DNA of 64,000 bases from Vibrio artabrorum. Its GTDB lineage: Bacteria > Pseudomonadota > Gammaproteobacteria > Enterobacterales > Vibrionaceae. Under the pieces are notes generated by a model. The model had not been told where the DNA came from, searched no databases, and was given only the letters and a program-made list of their open reading frames with translations. The translations under genes were made by a program, and so were the position numbers. This document shows, piece after piece, positions 1-8,655 of the stretch. Where the stretch lies: positions 2,356,001 to 2,420,000 of the forward strand of contig NZ_AP025458.1 in NCBI RefSeq assembly GCF_024347295.1, in the 5' to 3' direction. How positions within the stretch are numbered: the first letter of the stretch is position 1; every line of letters starts with the position of its first letter.

Positions 1-487
1 TTAACTGGATATTATGATGATCGATAGAACCCGGTAAAAAATGAATGATGGTAGGTGATGAAATAGCGAACATCATGCTGACAAATCGGTACTGATGACC
101 TAAGTAGTGTTCACACAAATAAAAGCATGCCAAAGCATAAATTAACAAATACAACAGTGGGACAATAGCAATCGAAAGAATAGATGCTGTGTTATCATCA
201 ACCAGAAAGAGTAAAGGGAAAGTAACAAGCGACAACATCAGATCGGGAAACCTTGACCAATGAATAATTAGACCATCATCAGCATTGAAATCAGTCATTG
301 GCTTTAAGTACCAATGACCATTTTTCATCCATTCCTGAAATTGAACAAAACGCATATAGTCATCATTGTCATTCAAATTAAGTGATGAAATGCTCTCCCA
401 TTTATAAATAAATATCGCTGTGGCACACACTAACCAAAAAAAAGAAATAACCACAATATCTTTATTAAAACGTTTAATTTTAGGCAA
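1..487 (-). CDS. GT-C fold membrane glycosyltransferase, STT3/PglB-like (partial)
   Basis: The reading frame is open from a TTG start at 487 to the left edge, about 162 residues, so the C-terminal part lies outside the window. An AAGGA ribosome site sits 7 nt before the TTG; the frame is the same as tadD but separated by its TAG stop. The N terminus has one membrane segment, then an external-loop acidic motif NDNDDYMRFVQ, the segment IIHWSRFPD, further membrane helices, and SIDHHNIQ. The paired acidic motif after helix 1 and the later DHH are typical of GT-C oligosaccharyl/glycosyltransferases that use lipid-linked sugars at the inner membrane. It is the last visible gene of the Tad locus, 36 nt after tadD, so a role in glycosylating pilus or envelope proteins is an inference. 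Family assignment is moderately sure; the substrate is unknown. Confidence 0.65.
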   Translation of the reverse strand, partial: MPKIKRFNKDIVVISFFWLVCATAIFIYKWESISSLNLNDNDDYMRFVQFQEWMKNGHWYLKPMTDFNADDGLIIHWSRFPDLMLSLVTFPLLFLVDDNTASILSIAIVPLLYLLIYALACFYLCEHYLGHQYRFVSMMFAISSPTIIHFLPGSIDHHNIQL

Positions 488-523
488 TTGAATATCCTTT
501 TCACTGACCCAAAAAACCAATGA

Positions 524-1528
524 CTATTGTTTCATCTCTCTCACTTCAGACAATGCTCTATTTAAGTTATCGTTAGCTACTTTATAATAAGACGGCTTCT
601 TATCAATAGCTTGCTGTAAGTAGGGCACCGCTTCGTCTGGTTTTCCTTGTAAGATCAAAAAGTAACCCACATTATTTAACGCCTCTGCTGCATCCATATG
701 CCTCATAAAGACATTGGTCGCCTTCTTAATATCTCCAGAAGCTAAATAAATCAGCGCTAGGTTGTTCTGAGCTTTTTCATTATTTGGTTCTATCTCTAGA
801 GCTGAACGCGTGTATTGATAGGCTTGCTTATAGTTTCCATACATGTAGTGAGAATAGCCCATATTCAGTAATGCTTTGACCGATCTTTTATCAATAGCAA
901 GTGCCTTTTTAAAATACGCCTGAGCTATCTGGTGTTTTCCTTCAACATCTTCTAAAACACCAAGCCCCATATAGGCTAATGCTGGAGAGCGACTGTCAAC
1001 TTTATAAGCATCGACTTCGTCTATATCTAAGGCTTGATAACTTCTGATGGTAGTGCTGCTTTTTAATCGAACTTGATCGGCATTTATCGCTTTAAAAAAA
1101 TAGCTGCGCCCTTCATCAATTCTACGTTGCTTCGTGTATAAACTGCCTAACTGTTCTAATGCATCTGTATGGGCAGGATTAAAGTCTAGCGCTGCCAAGT
1201 ACGCTTTTTCGGCTAGTGCATAATTTCCTCGCGAGGAATGTATTTGGCCGATAGTAAATAGCGTTTTGTCATGGAACTCTTTGTCAGCAAAGGATAGAGA
1301 ACGTATATATTCATATAATGCCAAGTCTATGTTGTTATCTCGCAGAGCAATATCACCACGCATGATGGCTTCTTTCTCATTAAGAGGTGGATCATCACTG
1401 GTTAAACTATCGATTGGTTTACCGGAATACAGCTCGGCGTCAAACTGGTTTGTTGGCACATCTGAAGAGGCGCACCCTAACAATAATATTGGCAACAGTA
1501 GAATAAGAAACTTATTATTAAAAATCAT
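524..1528 (-). CDS. tadD: TadD, TPR lipoprotein of Tad pilus assembly
   Basis: 334 residues. The N terminus is a lipoprotein signal with lipobox LLLGC, followed by a polar linker and about six tetratricopeptide repeats over residues 60-330 (for example AQAYFKKALAIDKRSVKALL and AYQYTRSALEIEPNNEKAQ). In Tad systems TadD is an outer-membrane-associated TPR lipoprotein needed for secretin assembly or stability. I chose ATG 1528 because it begins the lipoprotein signal and overlaps the tadC stop by 4 nt (ATGA), which indicates translational coupling; a longer frame upstream would add 27 residues with no signal character. It lies downstream of tadC and upstream of the GT-C gene. Confidence 0.88.
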   Translation of the reverse strand: MIFNNKFLILLLPILLLGCASSDVPTNQFDAELYSGKPIDSLTSDDPPLNEKEAIMRGDIALRDNNIDLALYEYIRSLSFADKEFHDKTLFTIGQIHSSRGNYALAEKAYLAALDFNPAHTDALEQLGSLYTKQRRIDEGRSYFFKAINADQVRLKSSTTIRSYQALDIDEVDAYKVDSRSPALAYMGLGVLEDVEGKHQIAQAYFKKALAIDKRSVKALLNMGYSHYMYGNYKQAYQYTRSALEIEPNNEKAQNNLALIYLASGDIKKATNVFMRHMDAAEALNNVGYFLILQGKPDEAVPYLQQAIDKKPSYYKVANDNLNRALSEVREMKQ

Positions 1529-2496
1529 AAACTTGCTCCCGGCGCACTCAGTGCGTCCATGACAATCAGTAGTCCAGGGCCAAGTGCAACAATGAAAAAA
1601 CAAGGCCAAATAAATATCAGCATTGGAAATAGCATTTTAGTCGGTATTTTTGCCGCGATTTCTTCAGCAGCTTGCTGGCGCTTGTCTCGAAAATCTTCCG
1701 TATAATCACGGAGGGTTTGCGCTAAGCTCCCTCCCATACGTGAAGCATGTGAAAGCAAAGAAACTAAGCCTTCCAATTCAACCAAACCGGTTCTTTCAAT
1801 GAACTGCCTCAGCGCATCGGGCATCGTCACCCCAGCTTGAATTTTGGCAAAAACAGTGTCCAATTCATCCGCGAGTTCTGGCTGAGAAACATAAAGCTCT
1901 GATGCAACACGTCCCAATGCAGCATTAAAACCAAGCCCAGATTCGGTACACACGACGAGAAGATCAAGTGCATCTGGTACGCCATTTCTGATTTTTTTCT
2001 GACGTTCTTTTTGTAGTTTACTCAGAATAAAATTGGGCGTGAAAGTGCCAAGAAAAATACAAGTCATGATAAGTAAATTATTGTAGCTACCACCAAGTGA
2101 TATGTAATAAACCATAAAAGCAGCGATAATCCCGACCAAACTCGATAAAACTTTCAACGCGTAAAAAACAGATAACGCCCTTTTTTCATGGAACCCAGCA
2201 TGCATCAACTTTTCTGAGTAGGTTTCGTTGTCCTTTTTATTTCCTTTGCCAATAAAAGGGCTAAGCGACTCTAACGTATTAGAAAAATCATACTGCTTCT
2301 TGCTGTTCACCCCCCGCTCTTCAGAGATCTGTTTCAGTTTCTTATCCAAAGGAGAACGAGCACCTAACACCAGAAAGCCAACCGTCAATGTGAGTAATAC
2401 AGTCGTAAGTAAAATCATCACGTAAATAATCATCTGAGAGCTGAGCCCAAAACCAGTTAGCATCTGCTTCCATACTTCAATATTGAATAGTTCCAT
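1525..2496 (-). CDS. tadC: TadC, inner-membrane platform protein
   Basis: 323 residues. It carries the type II secretion F (GspF/PilC-like) domain in the C-terminal half, with the conserved region DALDLLVVCTESGLGFNAAL near residue 175 and SHASRMGGSLAQTLRDYT near 250, plus membrane segments at the N terminus (residues 20-45), around 110-155 and at the C terminus. With TadB it should form the inner-membrane platform driven by the TadA ATPase. The start lies 3 nt after the tadB stop, and the stop overlaps tadD. Confidence 0.9.
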   Translation of the reverse strand: MELFNIEVWKQMLTGFGLSSQMIIYVMILLTTVLLTLTVGFLVLGARSPLDKKLKQISEERGVNSKKQYDFSNTLESLSPFIGKGNKKDNETYSEKLMHAGFHEKRALSVFYALKVLSSLVGIIAAFMVYYISLGGSYNNLLIMTCIFLGTFTPNFILSKLQKERQKKIRNGVPDALDLLVVCTESGLGFNAALGRVASELYVSQPELADELDTVFAKIQAGVTMPDALRQFIERTGLVELEGLVSLLSHASRMGGSLAQTLRDYTEDFRDKRQQAAEEIAAKIPTKMLFPMLIFIWPCFFIVALGPGLLIVMDALSAPGASL

Positions 2497-2499
2497 GAG

Positions 2500-3465
2500 T
2501 TAAATCTCTATGCTGATGATCTTCTTAATCCATAACGCCCCAATCGCTAAAAGTACAATACCGACACTGACCATCGAAACACCTCGAGGATCTTGATATA
2601 AAGGCTCGATATATTCGGGGCTGGCTATTTTTAAAGCAAAAAATAAACCAAATGGGGATAGCGTTAAAATCCAAGCTGACAAACGACTTTCAGCAGACAG
2701 TGTTTTTATTTTTCTTTCTAGCTTGAAACGCGCTCTTAGTACTTCGGATACCTTTTGAAGATTCTCGGACAAGTTGCCTCCGGTCTCTTTTTGCAGCATC
2801 ACCGCACTCGAAAAAGCTAACATTGATACGGTTGGCACTCGCTCCGCCATCTGCAGAATCGCCAACCGTAAATCATAACCATAATTGAGGAGGTTATAGG
2901 TATTTTTGAACTCAACGCCAATAGGGTCTGGCAGTTCCTCGCCAACCTCATTAAAGGATTGAACCAGCGGTTGTCCTGCTTGCAATGCACGTCGGATAAT
3001 ATCTAAAGCCTCAGGCAGTTGTTCTTCAAACCGAGCCATTCTGTAAGTCACTCGATTTTGCACAAAAAGATAAGCGATAACCCAAACAGAAATGAACGCT
3101 ATAACATGAATAAACCACAGTTGGTTCGTGATCAGTGATATCAATGAGAGCAAAACACCACACAGCAAAACCGTAGACAAGAACCGAACTAGCGTTATTT
3201 TCATCCCCGCTAACTCCAACATTCTTTTTAGCCCAGCAAAAAAAGGAATCATCGTCAGCTTGCGATCTATTGGAGATAACTCTTTGTTATAATGGTCTTT
3301 AAGTAAAGATAAACTCTCTTCATCAATATTACGTTGCGTCTCTTTCAACCGACGAGATAGCTCTCTATGCTTGGCTTTTTTCCCCGCAGCCGGTAATAAC
3401 AAAGCCTGCGAGATAAAAAGTACCGCGATAAATAGCAGGGCTAATGAAACACTTACATTATCCAT
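2500..3465 (-). CDS. tadB: TadB, inner-membrane platform protein
   Basis: 321 residues. It is a type II secretion F domain protein and the partner of TadC. An N-terminal hydrophobic segment (residues 5-25) is followed by a cytoplasmic region, a membrane pair around residues 90-135, the GspF domain with ALDIIRRALQAGQPLVQSF near 155 and MLQKETGGNLSENLQKVSEV near 225, and C-terminal membrane helices near 265-315. It is 9 nt downstream of tadA. The two F-domain paralogues side by side are diagnostic of Tad systems. Confidence 0.9.
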   Translation of the reverse strand: MDNVSVSLALLFIAVLFISQALLLPAAGKKAKHRELSRRLKETQRNIDEESLSLLKDHYNKELSPIDRKLTMIPFFAGLKRMLELAGMKITLVRFLSTVLLCGVLLSLISLITNQLWFIHVIAFISVWVIAYLFVQNRVTYRMARFEEQLPEALDIIRRALQAGQPLVQSFNEVGEELPDPIGVEFKNTYNLLNYGYDLRLAILQMAERVPTVSMLAFSSAVMLQKETGGNLSENLQKVSEVLRARFKLERKIKTLSAESRLSAWILTLSPFGLFFALKIASPEYIEPLYQDPRGVSMVSVGIVLLAIGALWIKKIISIEI

Positions 3466-3474
3466 ACCCCCTCC

Positions 3475-4923
3475 TTAACGATGAGTCTCAGTAAAGATCT
3501 CAAACGGCAGATCGAGACCACGTTTAACCAACTTATCGTGGTGTTGTGGAACGACCCCTGTCGCCGTGAAATAGCCGATAATGTTGCCGTTTTCATCAAC
3601 CCCTTTACGTTGAAAACGGAAGATTTCCGACATCGTAATCACCTCGCCCTCCATACCGTTGATTTCTTGAATGCTCACCATACGGCGCTTACCATCTTCT
3701 TGTCGTTCCATCTGTACGACAAGGTGAATAGCAGAAGCAATTTGAGCTCTTAAGTTTTTAGTGGATATATTCCAACCCGCCATCGAAAACATATTCTCAA
3801 CACGGCTTAAGGCATCACGAGGAGTATTGGCATGGATAGTAGCCAGTGAGCCATCATGCCCAGTATTCATGGCCGCTAACATATCAACAGCTTCGCTACC
3901 ACGCACCTCCCCAACCACGATTCGATCAGGACGCATACGTAGGGTGTTTTTCACCAACTCACGCTGATTGATTTCTCCCTTTCCTTCTAAGTTAGCAGGT
4001 CGGGTTTCTAAGCGAATAACATGTGGCTGTTGAAGTTGTAATTCCGCAGAATCTTCGATGGTAATAATGCGCTGATCACGAGGAATGAACCCAGAAAAGA
4101 TATTGAGTGTTGTGGTTTTTCCTGAGCCCGTCCCTCCCGAAATGAGTATATTTAATTCTCCCTTAACCGCAGCTTCCACAAACTTGGCCATTTGAGGAGA
4201 AATTGAGTCATAGTCAATTAAGTTATCCATGGTCAAACGATCAACAGCAAAACGACGGATTGATACTGAGGGGCCATCAAGTGCCAAGGGAGGGATAATC
4301 GCATTGACCCTAGAGCCGTCGATAAGTCGAGCATCAACCATCGGTGACGCTTCATCGATACGACGTCCGACTTGGCTTACGATTCGGTCAATGATATTTC
4401 TTAAATGACGATCATCAAGAAACGTATAAGGTGTTTTTTCAAGCTTACCTCTTCGCTCTACATAAACACTTTTAGGTCCATTAACTAATATATCTGACAC
4501 GGTTTGATCGGCGAGCAGGGGTTCTAATGGGCCGAGACCAAAAACTTCATCCTCAATCTGCTTGATGACCCTTTTTCTTCCTTCGGCACTTAAAGCATGA
4601 CGACTATCTTCTGCCATTAACTGCACGATAGCATCATGTAGATCGACCTTAGCCCGCTCTTTTTCTAAACTTGACAGTAAACCGAGATCTAAAGTTTCAA
4701 GCAGTTGTTTGTGAAAAAAATGTTTGATAGAAAGCTCTTGCTCTAGAATTTTCCGAGCCTCATCCATCTCTTTTTCTGCATTTCCATTTGAGTTTTGAGG
4801 TTGACTAGGTACCTCAGCACTGGGTAAAGGTTCAACAGAATTGGCACTTTGGGCATCATGCGAAACCTGTTCAACTTTTTTTTCAAACTCTGGATTTACA
4901 TTTTTTCGTTTAAAAAACATCAC
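3475..4923 (-). CDS. tadA: TadA/CpaF, pilus assembly ATPase
   Basis: 482 residues, type II/IV secretion ATPase of the CpaF family that powers extension and, in Tad systems, retraction of the Flp pilus from the inner face of the inner membrane. Visible motifs are Walker A GGTGSGKT (about residues 263-270), the Asp-box and Walker B region [12 protein letters not shown] near 331-342, and the His-box segment [10 protein letters not shown] near 357-366. The first 60 residues form a charged, low-complexity extension typical of the family. It sits between tadZ (30 nt upstream) and tadB. Confidence 0.93.
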   Translation of the reverse strand: MMFFKRKNVNPEFEKKVEQVSHDAQSANSVEPLPSAEVPSQPQNSNGNAEKEMDEARKILEQELSIKHFFHKQLLETLDLGLLSSLEKERAKVDLHDAIVQLMAEDSRHALSAEGRKRVIKQIEDEVFGLGPLEPLLADQTVSDILVNGPKSVYVERRGKLEKTPYTFLDDRHLRNIIDRIVSQVGRRIDEASPMVDARLIDGSRVNAIIPPLALDGPSVSIRRFAVDRLTMDNLIDYDSISPQMAKFVEAAVKGELNILISGGTGSGKTTTLNIFSGFIPRDQRIITIEDSAELQLQQPHVIRLETRPANLEGKGEINQRELVKNTLRMRPDRIVVGEVRGSEAVDMLAAMNTGHDGSLATIHANTPRDALSRVENMFSMAGWNISTKNLRAQIASAIHLVVQMERQEDGKRRMVSIQEINGMEGEVITMSEIFRFQRKGVDENGNIIGYFTATGVVPQHHDKLVKRGLDLPFEIFTETHR

Positions 4924-4953
4924 AATCCCTCGTGTTTATTTTTCATCAACCCA

Positions 4954-6168
4954 TTATGAAAACAACTTTTTCAGCCACCCTTTCTCTTCTTGTTCTGGTG
5001 GTGATAGAACGTGAGACAAATCGATGATAGAGCGAGTAATCGAACTTTTTTTTCTCGACTGAACTAACGGCTGCCCCAAGTTGGCACTCTCCAGCGCCAC
5101 TTTAAAGTCATTTGGCATTAGATGTATGTTGTGGTTACCTACCGCTTGCTCAATATCTTTTAACTTAATTGAATGTCGCTTTTCATATCGGTTGACAATG
5201 ACTTCTATTGAATCACTTTGTAAGCCGTATTCGAATTTCAGAGCCTTGATTAACCGGCTTGTGTTTTTGACTGATACTAAACTTTGCTGCAAAACTAAAA
5301 GCACCTTGGTTGCGGGTGATATAGCAGATGCAAACACGTGATCTAAACCTCTTGAAAGATCGATGATCACATAAGGGTAGAAACGACGTAGTATCGGAAG
5401 CAACCGGCCTATTTTCTGTGCTTGTTCAAAATCATCAGCATTATTTTCATGCTTAAAGCTTAGGACATGTAGACCAGATTCGTGTTTATTAACTAATGTT
5501 CCTAAAGACATTTCATCCAAATCATTCGAGCTATTGATCGCATCAGAAACACTATGAGCTGGCACGATGTTCAAATAATCGGGTATAACACCAAATTGAA
5601 GATCGATGTCGAGCAAAAGAACCTCGCCAGGATGCTGACTGGCCACTTCAATAGCCGTATTCAAAGCCAGAGTGGTCGCGCCCATTCCTCCCTTAGTATT
5701 CAAGAACAGGATAAACTCACCATAATTTGAGTTCTCTAGTTTTTCAGAAGCGGTTTTTTTCAATAAGGGGAGTAAATCTGTAAGGGTTACATTGTGAGAT
5801 AAAAAATCTGAGGCCCCTAAACGCAAAGCGATTTTCAAGGAGCCACTATCACTTTCGTCACCGAGCACAATGAGAGACAAATCTATCTCTTCTAAAGATA
5901 AGTCATACCCTTGTAACTCAACCATTTTTTGCGCCCAATTCCCATCGGCTTCAACAAAAATAAGCTCTGGAACATCGGCATTTTTGAGATCTTCCTCACT
6001 CATAGCAGCAAGAGAAAACGTCGTCACATGAACATTTCGGCATTTTTTTAGCTCTTGGCTCATGTGTGAATGAAAACCATCAGTACCATAGAACAACCAA
6101 ACTTTTAGATTGGTTCTTAAACGCGCAATATCATTCTCGTTAGGCGTTATTTTAATTGCTTCCCCCAT
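4954..6168 (-). CDS. tadZ: TadZ/CpaE, pilus localisation ATPase
   Basis: 404 residues. Residues 20-140 look like an atypical receiver domain (LRLGASDFL resembles the end of a receiver fold). Residues 150-385 are a ParA/MinD-type ATPase with the deviant Walker A KGGMGATT at 159-166 and the switch segment LLLDIDLQFG. TadZ proteins go to the cell pole and position the Tad machine. The start has a clear AGGAGA ribosome site. It follows tadF and precedes tadA, an adjacency kept in most Tad loci. Confidence 0.9.
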   Translation of the reverse strand: MGEAIKITPNENDIARLRTNLKVWLFYGTDGFHSHMSQELKKCRNVHVTTFSLAAMSEEDLKNADVPELIFVEADGNWAQKMVELQGYDLSLEEIDLSLIVLGDESDSGSLKIALRLGASDFLSHNVTLTDLLPLLKKTASEKLENSNYGEFILFLNTKGGMGATTLALNTAIEVASQHPGEVLLLDIDLQFGVIPDYLNIVPAHSVSDAINSSNDLDEMSLGTLVNKHESGLHVLSFKHENNADDFEQAQKIGRLLPILRRFYPYVIIDLSRGLDHVFASAISPATKVLLVLQQSLVSVKNTSRLIKALKFEYGLQSDSIEVIVNRYEKRHSIKLKDIEQAVGNHNIHLMPNDFKVALESANLGQPLVQSRKKSSITRSIIDLSHVLSPPEQEEKGWLKKLFS

Positions 6169-6192
6169 CGTATCTCTCCTTTATAGAATAAC

Positions 6193-6687
6193 TTATGGAC
6201 ACCTGTTCCTTGTTTCGGTGTCAGCTCTTACCACACCAAGACTTTCGGCAGGTAAAATCGTTTCAAACGAGGGCGCAGCCAAATAACCATCAGCACCTAA
6301 AAAACTCAGATTATTAATAAGTTGAATTCCGTAGCCTGTTGCTCTTGCTCTCACAAATTTAATGTTACTAAATCCTGGATCAGTATCGTAACCCGATGTG
6401 ATTTCACTGCCATTAATATCTAGATAGGCAACCTCTAGATTCGCATCAGTAAAACCAATAAGCGGTAGTTCAGACACAACCATGCCAGCAATATTATCTC
6501 TATCTTCAACGTAGCAAACGGTGGCGAGTCTCGCTGCTTTTCTCGTCGCTTCACTCACTATTTGCAGCGAAAAAACATAAGCGCCTAATGCTAAAATGAG
6601 AAACACCAATAGAAAAATAAAACCCGATACAATTGTAAACTCGATAATGGCGATCCCTTTCATACCCGTTTTAAACCTTTTCATCAC
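6193..6687 (-). CDS. tadF: TadF-like pseudopilin
   Basis: 164 residues. A short basic leader ends in KG, followed at once by IAIIEF and a hydrophobic stretch to about residue 35; this is the prepilin-like GxxxxE signal cleaved by TadV in TadE/TadF proteins. The remaining 125 residues are polar and predicted periplasmic, with two cysteines (near 65 and the penultimate residue). It overlaps tadE by 4 nt (ATGA). Assigning F rather than E rests on length, cysteines and gene order; a TadE-family call alone is safe. Confidence 0.78.
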   Translation of the reverse strand: MMKRFKTGMKGIAIIEFTIVSGFIFLLVFLILALGAYVFSLQIVSEATRKAARLATVCYVEDRDNIAGMVVSELPLIGFTDANLEVAYLDINGSEITSGYDTDPGFSNIKFVRARATGYGIQLINNLSFLGADGYLAAPSFETILPAESLGVVRADTETRNRCP

Positions 6688-7112
6688 AGCACCCTCATCA
6701 CTGAAGTGACACTTAAAGGAATAGCAAGACTTTCAGAGGAGAAAGGAATCGACAAAAACTGCGGTATATAGTCATAGGTAACACTCACTCGTACATAGCT
6801 ATCGCTAGTCGGTGGAGAGATGGTGACATCTGCAGTGGTCAAAGTAGAGAGTATGGCCGTTCCCACGCTATTTCGGCCATAGACCACTACATTTTGTATT
6901 TCAGAAATTGGGGCAATGGTTCCACCGACAGTTCCATAGACTTCACTAACCGCGTAACGAGCACCGTTTTGTACAGACTTGGAGATAACATTGTAGTGAA
7001 TCAAAATATTGCCAAACTCAAGCACCAATATAAGAAAAAACAGCAAAACCGGTGTCGCAAAGACCATCTCAATAGCGGCAAACCCACGATTTTTTTGATT
7101 AAAACGTTTCAT
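6684..7112 (-). CDS. tadE: TadE-like pseudopilin
   Basis: 142 residues. The leader KNRG is followed by FAAIEMVFATPVLLFFL, the classic TadE signal: glycine before the cut, glutamate at +5, and one membrane helix. The conserved segment SVQNGARYAVSE follows the helix, as in the TadE domain family. It is predicted to be processed by TadV and to act as a minor pilin needed for Flp fibre assembly. It starts 2 nt after the tadG-like gene and overlaps tadF. Confidence 0.82.
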   Translation of the reverse strand: MKRFNQKNRGFAAIEMVFATPVLLFFLILVLEFGNILIHYNVISKSVQNGARYAVSEVYGTVGGTIAPISEIQNVVVYGRNSVGTAILSTLTTADVTISPPTSDSYVRVSVTYDYIPQFLSIPFSSESLAIPLSVTSVMRVL

Positions 7113-7114
7113 AA

Positions 7115-8380
7115 TCAGGACTCCCCACTATTCGGGTCCTTATACAAAACAATCTTATAAGTCCCTTCCGTGGTTGATTCTGTGCTACCGGATCCGCTCG
7201 CGACACTACAGGAATGAATAAATTCACCAAATACCGCGGGAGTTCCAGAGTTGTTGGTCGGTGCTTTTTGCAATAAAAAGAAGCAGCCAATCTTGTTCAC
7301 GGTAAAATCCGTCGCACCGCCACTTTTTCCAGAGCAGTCCAGCATTGGAATGGATAAAATACGACGCCAAGCCACGCCATTAGAAGCACAACCAGAACCA
7401 TTGTTCGCAATACACGCATTGGTCTCTGACTCGTATTGAGCATAGCTATAACTGCCATCTGAATCGATGTCACCAGTATTGGCATCAATCGTTATTTCAT
7501 CCGTAGGTTCGGTTATCACATAATCTGAAGGGTAATCGGACGCTGACAAGCCACCGCCATAATCACCAAAACGAGTATTCAAACCATCACCAGTAGGGCC
7601 AACCGTACCACCGGGTTTCGTCGTCACATCTTCACCGATTTGAACTGGCTGATCATAGCTACCTCCTAAGCCTTCTTTGACCGTTTTACCACCAGAGCCA
7701 AAATCGAGTAAGTGATAGTTACCATTTCCCATTTCAGATAAACTACTGTCTCCCACCTTCAAGGCATGTACCGTCCCGACTTCATAACCAAAAACATTCG
7801 TTATTGCTTCACCGGTTTCATCATGGAAGCCATCTTCATTGATATCATTATCCGACGAGCCATCACCAATACAGACACCAATAGGTACAACATTATTCAC
7901 AACAACCTGCCCAGAACTTGGCCCTGCAACCGCACTGGCTGACACCGCTTTTTCCAAACCAAACATTTGGATAAAAAACTCATCCATATCTAATGAGTCC
8001 ACTCGAACACGCACATAGACATCATCATCAACACCAAAAGTGGCGGTTCCAGTAAAGTCTTGAGGGTCGTTCGAATAATCAATATTTATCGATGCGGTAC
8101 TAAAATCAAACTCATGATTCCCGGTTGAAGCTGCCATCGCATTTAATGCGGCTTCTATTTCAGCGTCTACGGCGTCTTTATCTTTACTGTTATCCAAAAT
8201 GGTCGCAGCAGCCAATGCCGCTGAATCGACGGCGTTTTGTAAGCGTGTTTTGTTTACAACCATATGGTTGATATCCACCGCTAACGCTGAGACGGCTAAA
8301 AAGACCAACAAGGCAGCAGTAATCATGATCACCACTAATCCTTTCTGTTTTTTCGGACTTTGTGATACTCGATACAACAT
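7115..8380 (-). CDS. tadG: TadG-like protein with N-terminal Tad membrane anchor
   Basis: 421 residues. After a basic leader, residues 13-35 form a hydrophobic segment, then VDINHMVVNKTRLQNAVDSAALAAA, here spanning residues 36-60, which is the typical TadG/putative Flp-assembly N-terminal domain. The rest is acidic and rich in Gly, Asp and Ser, with several cysteines after residue 320, and shows no recognisable von Willebrand A motif (no DxSxS). A GGAGG ribosome site precedes the ATG. It is probably an anchored periplasmic or surface component of the Tad machine. The large C-terminal region is unlike any family I can name. Confidence 0.75.
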   Translation of the reverse strand: MLYRVSQSPKKQKGLVVIMITAALLVFLAVSALAVDINHMVVNKTRLQNAVDSAALAAATILDNSKDKDAVDAEIEAALNAMAASTGNHEFDFSTASINIDYSNDPQDFTGTATFGVDDDVYVRVRVDSLDMDEFFIQMFGLEKAVSASAVAGPSSGQVVVNNVVPIGVCIGDGSSDNDINEDGFHDETGEAITNVFGYEVGTVHALKVGDSSLSEMGNGNYHLLDFGSGGKTVKEGLGGSYDQPVQIGEDVTTKPGGTVGPTGDGLNTRFGDYGGGLSASDYPSDYVITEPTDEITIDANTGDIDSDGSYSYAQYESETNACIANNGSGCASNGVAWRRILSIPMLDCSGKSGGATDFTVNKIGCFFLLQKAPTNNSGTPAVFGEFIHSCSVASGSGSTESTTEGTYKIVLYKDPNSGES

Positions 8381-8396
8381 ATGAGTACCTCCAGAT

Positions 8397-8645
8397 TTAA
8401 TTAAACTCTTCTAAGATCTGGCTACTGCTTCCGGACAGATCGTTTTCACCTCTGCCGACATATCTATCGTAACCAGTCTGCATCCGCTCCCCTGTACCAT
8501 CCGGCACAACGAGTAAATTCTCTTGGGTCGCATTAGGGTTATACGTTTGCTCTGTTTTTACCTGCACAACCGAATGCCCTAAACGAGCATCATTCGCACA
8601 GCCAACTAACATCATCACGAGAAAGACCATCATTATTCTAATCAT
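8397..8645 (-). CDS. Small lipoprotein of the Tad locus (RcpB position)
   Basis: 82 residues from ATG 8645, chosen because it has an AAGGAG ribosome site and opens a lipoprotein signal with lipobox MLVGC at residues 11-15; a longer frame upstream overlaps rcpA and has no signal. The mature part is short and polar (ARLGHSVVQVKTEQTYNP) with no domain I recognise. It lies 10 nt after the secretin gene, where classical loci carry rcpB, and may be a pilotin-like helper for RcpA. That role is inferred from position only. Confidence 0.72.
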   Translation of the reverse strand: MIRIMMVFLVMMLVGCANDARLGHSVVQVKTEQTYNPNATQENLLVVPDGTGERMQTGYDRYVGRGENDLSGSSSQILEEFN

Positions 8646-8655
8646 ATCTATCTCC

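Noticed and set aside
1529..1609. 27-codon extension of tadD
   Set aside because: It would hide the lipoprotein signal; the ATGA overlap with tadC supports 1528.
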